DNA from: Sulfurimonas sp.
GTDB lineage: Bacteria; Campylobacterota; Campylobacteria; Campylobacterales; Sulfurimonadaceae
Length of the DNA stretch: 5,183 nucleotides
Reading direction: 5' to 3'
Assembly: GCA_021107375.1 (NCBI GenBank)
Contig: JAIOSY010000043.1
Location: 1-5,183 of the forward strand
Below, in pieces: positions 1 to 5,183 of this stretch. A model generated the notes under the pieces. It made no database searches and was not told where the DNA came from. It saw nothing but the letters and a program-made list of their open reading frames with translations. Position numbers and translations under genes: made by a program. Position 1 is the first letter of the stretch. Every line of letters starts with the position of its first letter.

Positions 1-1
1 A

Positions 2-550
2 CATATTATAGTTATCAGTAAAATTGACCAAGTTAAACAAGATAAACTATTTAAAAGAATCGCCTCTTATAATAAATATTCAGAGCATTTTGAAGCACTT
101 ATTCCAATAGCAATCCCTAAAAAAATAGGACACGAAGAGTTACTTAAAGTAATTAGTAAAAACCTTCCTGAGTCTCCCTTCCTATTTGACCCAGATGATT
201 TAACTAGTGAACTTGTTCGTGATATTTATGCTGGATTTATCCGTGAGGGTATTTTTGATAATGTAAGTGATGAGATACCATATGAATCAGATGTTATAAT
301 CGACTCAATTGAAGAAGATAAGAATTTAGATAAAATTTATGCAACTATCATTATAGAAAAAGAGTCCCAAAAAGGAATTATCATCGGTAAGGGTGGTGAA
401 TCAATAAAAAGAATAGGTACTTACGCTAGAATGAAAATAGAAACGCTAAGTGGAAAAAAAGCCTTTTTAGAACTTCAAGTTGTTGTTAAAAAAGGGTGGA
501 CAAAAGATAAAAACTTTTTAAAAGAGATAGGATATGAAAATGTTAAATAA
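2..550 (+). CDS. era: GTPase Era, C-terminal part (5' end outside window)
   Basis: This is the last 182 residues of the Era GTPase, which binds the 3' end of 16S rRNA and helps 30S ribosome maturation. The frame is open from base 2 to TAA at 548-550; the missing start would lie about 110-120 codons upstream, since Era is usually near 300 residues. The visible part begins in the G domain at the G4 guanine-recognition motif, read here as VISKID where most Era proteins have NKxD. The G5 'SA' region is also divergent (IPIAIPKK). A helical linker follows (ELVRDIYAGFIREGIF, then the conserved EIPY). The KH RNA-binding domain has its GxxG loop as GKGG at 386-397 within KGIIIGKGGESIKRIG, and the C-terminal VVVKKGW signature is present. 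The 3' end overlaps the next gene by 17 bp. Identification is firm from the linker plus KH pattern. Confidence 0.93.
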   Translation, partial: HIIVISKIDQVKQDKLFKRIASYNKYSEHFEALIPIAIPKKIGHEELLKVISKNLPESPFLFDPDDLTSELVRDIYAGFIREGIFDNVSDEIPYESDVIIDSIEEDKNLDKIYATIIIEKESQKGIIIGKGGESIKRIGTYARMKIETLSGKKAFLELQVVVKKGWTKDKNFLKEIGYENVK

Positions 551-1505
551 AACATTTATTATTCTACTGCTAAATATCTCAATTTATGCTAATCCAATAT
601 TAACAAACTATAGAATTAATGGTGTAGATAACTTAGAAAAACAAATGGATTTAGAACTAACAAATAGTAAATACTGGGATGATTATCTTAAAAATATTGA
701 TACTACATTTGGATACACTGAATCTTACTCAACAATATTAACTTGTGATAAAGACAAATCAACACTTACCCTTTATAAACAAAATGAAAATAAAAAATTT
801 GCTATTTTAAAAGACTATAATGCTTTTACTGGAAAGATAGAGGGAGATAAAAAAAAAGAGGGAGATTTAAAAACACCACTTGGTATATATAAATTAACTA
901 AAAAAATATCAAAACTTGATTCTTTTTATGGACCCTTAGCCTTTGTCACATCTTACCCAAATATTTATGATAAATTTAGAGGAAAAAATGGTTCTGGCAT
1001 TTGGATACATGGTCTTCCAGCGGAACAAAAAAGGGATACATTTACTAAAGGGTGTATAGCTATTGATAATTCAAACCTAGAAACTTTGGATAAACATATA
1101 GATATAGACTCTACTATGCTTATTATTAACTCTTCTAGCACTATTAAAAAAATTCCAAAAACTACTTTTTCTAAATTATTGGCTGGATTATATGAATGGA
1201 GATACAACTGGCTATATAATAATACAAAAAAATATTTATCATTTTATTCTACTGATTTTATCCGAGATGATGGCATGGAGTATTCAAAATTCATAAAATA
1301 CAAAACAAGAATCTTTCAAAAAGGTGAAAAGAAAAAAATTATTTTTAATAATATAAATGTAGTTCCATATCCAAATAGTTCAAATATTTTTCAAATTACA
1401 TTTAAAGAATTTTATACATCAAATAGTTTCAAATTTGAGGGTGATAAAATATTAATGGTAAAAATTGATGAAAATAATAACTTTAAAATTTTTACTGAAA
1501 AATAG
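534..1505 (+). CDS. csd6: Secreted peptidoglycan L,D-carboxypeptidase, YkuD fold plus NTF2-like domain (Csd6/Pgp2 type)
   Basis: The enzyme probably trims the terminal D-Ala from tetrapeptide stems of periplasmic peptidoglycan, the activity known for H. pylori Csd6 and C. jejuni Pgp2, which set helical cell shape. Residues 1-19 are a signal peptide (hydrophobic run FIILLLNISIYA, cut likely after A19). Residues 20-60 resemble the extra N-terminal segment of this subfamily. Residues 65-200 are the YkuD catalytic domain, with IWIHG (His159) and TKGCIAID (Cys174) as the catalytic His and Cys. Residues 213-323 match the NTF2-like tail: W222/W226, then YLSFYSTDF and FIKYKTRIF. The 323-residue length fits Csd6 (about 330). 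The start at 534 lies in the era coding end, 7 bp after an AAAGAG ribosome-binding site; ATG 540 is an alternative. The era-csd6 order is as I recall it in H. pylori. A canonical L,D-transpeptidase is less likely given the NTF2-like tail. Confidence 0.88.
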   Translation: MKMLNKTFIILLLNISIYANPILTNYRINGVDNLEKQMDLELTNSKYWDDYLKNIDTTFGYTESYSTILTCDKDKSTLTLYKQNENKKFAILKDYNAFTGKIEGDKKKEGDLKTPLGIYKLTKKISKLDSFYGPLAFVTSYPNIYDKFRGKNGSGIWIHGLPAEQKRDTFTKGCIAIDNSNLETLDKHIDIDSTMLIINSSSTIKKIPKTTFSKLLAGLYEWRYNWLYNNTKKYLSFYSTDFIRDDGMEYSKFIKYKTRIFQKGEKKKIIFNNINVVPYPNSSNIFQITFKEFYTSNSFKFEGDKILMVKIDENNNFKIFTEK

Positions 1506-1581
1506 TAATTTGGTAATAAATAATAATATTTAATTAAATTTATCTTATATACAAAAAAGTTTAAGCTTTATTCAGATAGAC

Positions 1582-1622
1582 TTAAAGAGTAAGGAGTTTA
1601 GGTTTTAATCTAAACGCTTTAA
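1582..1622 (+). other. Imperfect inverted repeat/hairpin in the spacer
   Basis: The inner stem pairs GTTTAGGT (1596-1603) with ATCTAAAC (1608-1615), eight pairs including one G-U, around a four-base TTTA loop. An outer arm pairs TTAAAG (1582-1587) with CTTTAA (1617-1622), with an asymmetric 8:1 internal loop between. The stem is A/U-rich and is followed by AATAAAAAG, not a run of T, so it is a poor intrinsic terminator for the csd6 unit. It may be a weak terminator or a structured 5' leader of the downstream operon; the sequence does not decide which. Confidence 0.4.
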
Positions 1623-1637
1623 ATAAAAAGTTTTCTA

Positions 1638-1643
1638 TTGACA
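1638..1643 (+). promoter_or_regulatory. Possible -35 hexamer (TTGACA) for the operon starting at 1705
   Basis: A perfect TTGACA lies 61 bp before the ATG at 1705, in the only spacer where an operon promoter could sit. At 17-19 bp spacing the -10 candidates are poor (CGTTAC, GTTACA or TTACAT at 1661-1668). Campylobacterota sigma-70 promoters usually lack a -35 and rely on a TATAAT-like -10 with T-rich periodicity, so this exact hexamer may be chance. Position and direction are supportive; the missing -10 is not. Confidence 0.22.
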
Positions 1644-1704
1644 TAAAAGGTAGTAGATTTCGTTACATGTCGATAGTTTCAACTTTAAATAGGATTGTAA
1701 GCTA

Positions 1705-3240
1705 ATGAATGCAGAACAGTTAGACTCTTTTACGAGTGTTATTTCAGTTAATCCATACAATAATGAATATTTTATTGGTGTAGCTGATTTTTTAACAAAC
1801 ACCAAGACGGCTACATTTTCGAAAAAGCAATTTGCTGTCTCATATTTGGATACTCATAGTTTTATTAATAACCAAATAGAGATTAGTAAAAACATCCCTG
1901 AAGAGGATGTGCTTGATGCCATAAACATTAAGGTATATGATGAATTAGGTCTAGATCAGGCAGTAGAATATCAAGTTCAGTATATAGAGACATTTAATAA
2001 TCTAGATGACAATGACAGATACTTCCAAGTTTTTATCGTAGATCCTCTTGAAATTACTGAGATTTATAAAGATACAGTTGAAAAAATCAAATATATTGAT
2101 GTTATCACTCCCTCTCCACTGCTTATTAAATCTTTATATTCTAAAGATATTATTGAAGACAATGGAATACATTGTTTTATATATTTTGAAGAAAATGATG
2201 CATTTTTGACGATTTATAATGAAAAAGATTTTGTTTATACTAAATCATTAAAATATTCTTTAATAAATATGTATGAAAGATTTTGTGAATTATATGGTGA
2301 AAGAATAGAATATGAAGAATTTTGTAAGTTTTTATCTACAGAAAATCTTAAAAGTACAACAAGTGATTATAAAGAACATATTTTAAAGCTATATAAAGAA
2401 ATCTTTGCAAATATCAATGATATTTTAACATATACAAAAAAAGCCTTTAATATTGAAAAAGTTGAACATATATATATAGGTTCACAAATCAATACAGTTT
2501 CTAAATTATATGAAATAGCAGAATTTGAACTTAGTATAAAATCAAGTGATTTTAACTTTGATTATGGTTTTGAAAGTGAAGATAATCATATAGACCAAAT
2601 TCATGCCTTAATGCACATTACGGCAGCATTAGCAGATGAAGATAAATATTCATGTAATTTTTCAATCTTTCATCGTCCTCCTAAGTTTACGAAAAGAGAA
2701 AGTGGAAAGTTAATTATGTTTGTGATTGCATCAATTTTGATTGCCTTTGCATATCCTATAACTTACTGGATTTTATTATATTCACAAGAGTTAGAATATA
2801 AATTAAGACAACAAAAATATATTGAAGTACACAATATAAAGACAACAAGAGAAGCTACAATAAAAAGTAGGTTAGCCGATAGAGAAAAAGCTATGATTCT
2901 TCTTGAAAAAGAGGAAAAAAGTTATGTTGATAAGAAAAATACTCTTATTAAAATTCATGATGTAAAAGTAAACTATCCAATGAAAGCGAAACTTATTACA
3001 TCATTAATTAATGACTTAAATAAGTATGCAGTAAAAATTGATACTATTAAGTATGATCAAGAAAAAGATGAGAAAAAATTTACTTTAAATTTAATATCAT
3101 CTAAAGATAAAAAGATTACTCAACTTATAGAGCATCTTACTAAAAAGTATGAAAGAAAATTTAAATTTTCACTTGAAAATATCTCATTTGATAAAGAACA
3201 GAAACTTTACTTCAGTGAGTTAAAGGTTTATATATTATGA
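1705..3240 (+). CDS. MshI-like inner-membrane protein: PilM/GspL-like cytoplasmic domain fused to a PilN-like membrane/periplasmic domain
   Basis: Probable inner-membrane platform subunit of a type IV pilus/type II secretion-like machine. Residues 1-320 form a cytoplasmic, acidic domain with the rhythm of PilM/GspL actin-like folds, for example VEHIYIGSQINTVSKLYEIAEF (249-270) where PilM proteins carry a late nucleotide-site motif. No clear N-terminal GIDxG phosphate motif is present. NFSIFHRPPKF (318-328) precedes the membrane and recalls the 'N-L' conserved segment at the PilN start. One transmembrane helix follows at 335-358, then a charged coiled coil (about 359-418) and a periplasmic PilN/GspL-like small domain (about 425-511). 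The start is firm: an in-frame TAG lies at 1690-1692 and AGGA at 1691-1694 is the likely ribosome-binding site. The stop overlaps the next start (ATGA). First of four genes in mshI-J-K-L order; the assignment rests on architecture and context, since the sequence is divergent. Confidence 0.72.
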   Translation: MNAEQLDSFTSVISVNPYNNEYFIGVADFLTNTKTATFSKKQFAVSYLDTHSFINNQIEISKNIPEEDVLDAINIKVYDELGLDQAVEYQVQYIETFNNLDDNDRYFQVFIVDPLEITEIYKDTVEKIKYIDVITPSPLLIKSLYSKDIIEDNGIHCFIYFEENDAFLTIYNEKDFVYTKSLKYSLINMYERFCELYGERIEYEEFCKFLSTENLKSTTSDYKEHILKLYKEIFANINDILTYTKKAFNIEKVEHIYIGSQINTVSKLYEIAEFELSIKSSDFNFDYGFESEDNHIDQIHALMHITAALADEDKYSCNFSIFHRPPKFTKRESGKLIMFVIASILIAFAYPITYWILLYSQELEYKLRQQKYIEVHNIKTTREATIKSRLADREKAMILLEKEEKSYVDKKNTLIKIHDVKVNYPMKAKLITSLINDLNKYAVKIDTIKYDQEKDEKKFTLNLISSKDKKITQLIEHLTKKYERKFKFSLENISFDKEQKLYFSELKVYIL

Positions 3241-3869
3241 AAACAAGTATTGAAGATTATTTACAGGGTATAGATTTATATTTTAAAGAAAAAAGTCAAA
3301 AAGATATATATATGACTTACTTTATGATTTTCGCAGCTATTTTTGCTTTTTCATATCTACTTTTTTGGGACTCAGCAGAAGCAGATTTTAAAGCCAAAAG
3401 GGCTCAGGTTCTTGCAGTAAAACAAAAAATAGTAAATGATAATATTTACTTGCAACAAAATCCAAAAACTAAAATAACTCAAATTGAAAATGAAACAATA
3501 AGAGCTAAAAAACAAATGTTAGAATATAAAGAGAGTAATAAATATATAAAAACGAAGATAGAAGAGATCTCATCACTTGTTTATGATGAGGTAACATGGG
3601 GTGAGTATTTACACTCAATATCTAAAAAGGCAAAGACAAATAGTGTTAAAATCTTAGATTTCAACAACAAATATGCAAACAATGATGGTTCATTTGGGCA
3701 TATACTAGATATATCAATAAAATCAACTGGTAATTATGCAAATACTATTAACTTTATAAATTCACTTGAACAAAGTGACTTAGTTGTAGATTTACATACT
3801 TTTGATATTCAAGCAAAAGATAAACTTACTAGTGACTTAAATATTTCAGTTTGGGGGATTACATACTAA
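3237..3869 (+). CDS. PilO/MshJ/GspM-like inner-membrane alignment-complex protein
   Basis: This 210-residue bitopic protein has the PilO plan: a short cytoplasmic N-terminus (1-24), one transmembrane helix (about 25-44, TYFMIFAAIFAFSYLLF), a charged periplasmic coiled coil (about 48-113) and a C-terminal ferredoxin-like domain (about 120-208). In that domain, WGEYLHSISKKA, then VKIL, and then GNYANTINFINSLEQS (165-180) correspond to the helix where PilO family members read 'g.y..l..fl..le'. In known systems PilO pairs with PilN through coiled coil and periplasmic domain and connects to PilP. MshJ of Vibrio has about the same length and place in the gene order. It overlaps the upstream gene by ATGA, with AAAGG at 3222-3226 as the ribosome-binding site, so expression should be coupled. 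The family call comes mainly from architecture and neighbours. Confidence 0.75.
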   Translation: MKTSIEDYLQGIDLYFKEKSQKDIYMTYFMIFAAIFAFSYLLFWDSAEADFKAKRAQVLAVKQKIVNDNIYLQQNPKTKITQIENETIRAKKQMLEYKESNKYIKTKIEEISSLVYDEVTWGEYLHSISKKAKTNSVKILDFNNKYANNDGSFGHILDISIKSTGNYANTINFINSLEQSDLVVDLHTFDIQAKDKLTSDLNISVWGITY

Positions 3870-4324
3870 TGAAAAATCTATTAACAGTTCTAATCTTACT
3901 ACTTTCATCTATAACTCTTGCAGATGAGTTAAAGTGGGTTGATGAGCAAATTGAAGCTATTAAACCACCAAGAGATGGGATTAGTAGTTCTAAAATAAAT
4001 GCGGCTAGAGATCCATTTATTTTTTTAAAGAAAAATAAAGATGAATCTAAAAAAGGTAAAAGAGTTTCAAAACCTAGAAGTAGTTTGAAAAAGTTACCAT
4101 CAAATGCCAATAAAGTCGCTAAGAAAGCTAAAGTGCTTGTTCTTGATGCAATTATCAACAACTCAGCACTTATAAATGGAAAATGGTATAAACTAAAAGA
4201 TAGAGTAGGAAAGTATACTCTAAGTAATGTTGATAGAACGAATATCATTCTTTCTTACAAAAAGAAAAAATTGCTTCTAACAACAGATAGTAAAAACAAA
4301 AATTTAAAATTTAAAAACAATTAG
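3869..4324 (+). CDS. MshK/PilP/GspC-HR-like periplasmic linker protein
   Basis: A 151-residue exported protein that likely bridges the inner-membrane PilN/PilO-type complex to the secretin. Residues 1-18 are a signal peptide (LLTVLILLLSSITLA, cut before D19); there is no lipobox Cys, unlike many PilP lipoproteins. ARDPFIF (46-52) matches the conserved 'RDPF' segment of PilP and MshK relatives. Residues 53-88 are a Lys/Arg/Ser-rich, probably disordered linker. Residues 88-139 fit the small beta-rich HR domain of GspC/PilP: LDAIINNSALINGKWYKL, then DRVGKYTLSNV and IILSY. In known systems this domain binds the secretin N0 domain, encoded next door here. I chose ATG 3869, whose A is the last base of the preceding stop (TAATG), because the signal peptide begins there; an upstream in-frame TTG at 3851 would add six residues. 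GGGGA at 3853-3857 is the likely ribosome-binding site. Confidence 0.75.
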   Translation: MKNLLTVLILLLSSITLADELKWVDEQIEAIKPPRDGISSSKINAARDPFIFLKKNKDESKKGKRVSKPRSSLKKLPSNANKVAKKAKVLVLDAIINNSALINGKWYKLKDRVGKYTLSNVDRTNIILSYKKKKLLLTTDSKNKNLKFKNN

Positions 4325-4333
4325 GACTTAACT

Positions 4334-5183
4334 ATGAAAACATTAAAATCAACAATATATGGCACACTTTTAACATGTCTGTTATCTACTAATGTTATTG
4401 CGGACTGTTCATTTGAACTGTTTAGTATTAGTTCTACCAAAGGAACTAAGATTATTGACTTTGTCGAACAGCTTAGTGACGAGTGTGAATTTACTATTGT
4501 AGTTGGTGATCCAACTGCGAACGAATTTTTAAATTCAACTTTAAATAAAACACATCTTAAAAATCTAACTATTGATGAAGTTTTAAATATAGTTCTTAAA
4601 GAAAACAATCTTTCATATACACTTGAGAACAACATACTGAAAATTTCATACTTAACTACTAAAATATTCTCTATTGACTATATTTTATCTACAAGAAAAG
4701 GTTCAGCAAGTACAAATATAATGCTTAGTTCTGGTGGAATAACTGAAAGTGATTCTTCAGATGATTCTGATAGTGCTTCTACTTCGGAATCTGGAACAAA
4801 AATAGAATCAAATGATGAAGTAAAATTTTGGGAAGAGTTAGATTTAGAATTTCAAAATGTTATAAATAGACCACATGATTCTTATATCGCAGATGCACCT
4901 ATTATAAATAAAAATGCTGGTCTTATTACTGTAACATCTACTATTAAACAGATGACTAGATTTGAAAAATACCTAAAATAACTACAAGAGAAAGTTCAAC
5001 TACAAGTACTAATCGATGTTCAACTACTTTCAGTTACAATGAATGAAGAAAAAAGCACAGGTGTTGACTGGTCTCAACTATATGCACTTCAAAATATAAA
5101 ACTCTCAGCTGATACATTATATGCACAAAATGTTTCTACATTTACAGGTGCAGCTATTACAACTGGATTATATCCTGATGCTA
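4334..5183 (+). pseudogene. mshL: MshL-type secretin, interrupted by an in-frame TAA and cut by the window end
   Basis: Outer-membrane channel gene of the MshL/PilQ/GspD secretin superfamily. Residues 1-23 are a signal peptide (cut after VIA). Residues 37-106 match the secretin/TonB short N-terminal (N0) domain, including KGTKIIDFVEQL and LKNLTIDEVLNIVL. FSIDYI (112-117) opens the next N-domain, which is split by a Ser/Asp-rich insert (about 138-156). INKNAGLITVTST (191-203) is the conserved segment just before the secretin core. A TAA at 4979-4981 then ends the 215-residue product. The same frame continues as LQEKVQLQVLIDVQLLSV and STGVDWSQLY, typical secretin core, and stays open to the window end. 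The ribosome-binding site AGGA (4323-4326) overlaps the upstream stop, 7 bp before ATG. If the stop is real, the product lacks the channel. A base-call error is the main alternative; codon readthrough is less likely. Confidence 0.85.
4979..4981 (+). other. In-frame TAA inside the secretin coding sequence
   Basis: Codon 216 of the secretin frame is TAA, with EKYLK before it and LQEKVQ directly after it, without any frame change. A single base substitution from AAA (Lys), CAA (Gln) or GAA (Glu) would explain it. Lys is plausible because the surrounding helix is Lys- and Glu-rich. The next base is C, a context known to weaken termination in E. coli. The first in-frame ATG afterwards is at 5039-5041, with no obvious ribosome-binding site, so reinitiation to give a secretin core seems unlikely. 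Confidence 0.85.

Larger units (their letters stand above)
1506..1704. other. Intergenic spacer between csd6 and the pilus/secretin operon
   Basis: This 199-bp spacer is the only non-coding stretch in the window and probably separates two transcription units. Its first half is almost pure A/T and contains a 12-bp palindrome, ATTTAATTAAAT, at 1528-1539, unremarkable at this composition. An imperfect hairpin lies at 1582-1622 and a TTGACA hexamer at 1638-1643. A 12-codon ORF (1667-1705, MSIVSTLNRIVS) ends in a TAATG overlap with the next gene. The ribosome-binding site for that gene is probably AGGA at 1691-1694. No tRNA, sigma-54 site, T-tract terminator or recognisable riboswitch is visible. 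Confidence 0.7.

Noticed and set aside
965..1207. Open frame of 80 codons on the - strand
   Set aside because: It lies antisense within the YkuD catalytic region of the csd6-type gene, has no recognisable domain, and its hydrophobic stretches mirror the sense codons.
1528..1539. 12-bp perfect palindrome ATTTAATTAAAT as an operator
   Set aside because: It consists only of A and T in a nearly pure A/T stretch, where such palindromes are expected by chance, and it is far from the likely promoter.
3851..3868. TTG at 3851 as the start of the PilP-like gene
   Set aside because: It adds six residues before a standard signal peptide that begins at ATG 3869, and a TAATG coupling at 3869 fits the operon's style better.
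3859..4248. Open frame of 129 codons on the - strand
   Set aside because: It is antisense to the PilP-like gene; its Phe/Leu-rich composition is the complement of Lys-rich sense codons, and no ribosome-binding site or domain supports it.
4321..4635. Open frame of 104 codons on the - strand
   Set aside because: It is antisense to the secretin N-terminal region, which has clear signal peptide and N0 domain evidence.
4742..4801. Ser/Asp-codon-rich tract as a DNA repeat or phase-variable region
   Set aside because: The codons vary and no exact tandem unit repeats, so it is a low-complexity protein linker and not a slippage-prone repeat.
4979..5000. A frameshift in the secretin gene
   Set aside because: The codon right after TAA (CTA at 4982) continues the same frame as the secretin core, so the break is a nonsense codon with no insertion or deletion.

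Overview
The window looks like chromosomal DNA of a low-GC Gram-negative bacterium, most likely a member of the Campylobacterota (epsilonproteobacteria; Arcobacter/Sulfurimonas-like). This rests on three things: strong A+T bias in codons and spacer, an era gene followed directly by a Csd6/Pgp2-type peptidoglycan L,D-carboxypeptidase (the order I recall from Helicobacter pylori HP0517-HP0518), and an MSHA-type secretin cluster of the kind found in this phylum. All supported genes are on the + strand.

Layout. Positions 2-550 hold the C-terminal part of the ribosome-assembly GTPase Era, including its KH domain. Overlapping its end, 534-1505 encodes a secreted, 323-residue YkuD-fold enzyme with a C-terminal NTF2-like domain, a cell-shape peptidoglycan-trimming enzyme. 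A 199-bp spacer (1506-1704) follows. It holds an imperfect hairpin, a TTGACA hexamer and a 12-codon leader-like ORF, and is where a second transcription unit probably begins.

From 1705 to the window end there are four tightly packed genes in the order of the MSHA pilus genes mshI-J-K-L. They are a PilM/GspL-like plus PilN-like inner-membrane fusion (511 aa), a PilO/GspM-like protein (210 aa), a small periplasmic PilP/GspC-HR-like protein (151 aa from its ATG), and a MshL/PilQ/GspD-family secretin that runs off the window. Junctions are ATGA, TAATG and a 9-bp gap, so translation is probably coupled. Together they would form an alignment complex linking an inner-membrane pilus or pseudopilus machine to an outer-membrane secretin, used for a type IV pilus/type II-like apparatus (adhesion, secretion or DNA uptake).

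The main anomaly is an in-frame TAA at 4979-4981 in the secretin gene. The same frame resumes immediately after it with clear secretin sequence to the window end, so this is a nonsense change and not a frameshift. The stop lies at the boundary between the periplasmic N-domains and the secretin core. If real, it removes the outer-membrane channel while the three partner genes stay intact. I see no CRISPR array, tRNA, rRNA, insertion sequence or phage gene. The cluster is a divergent version of a known machine, and I do not claim a wholly new system.
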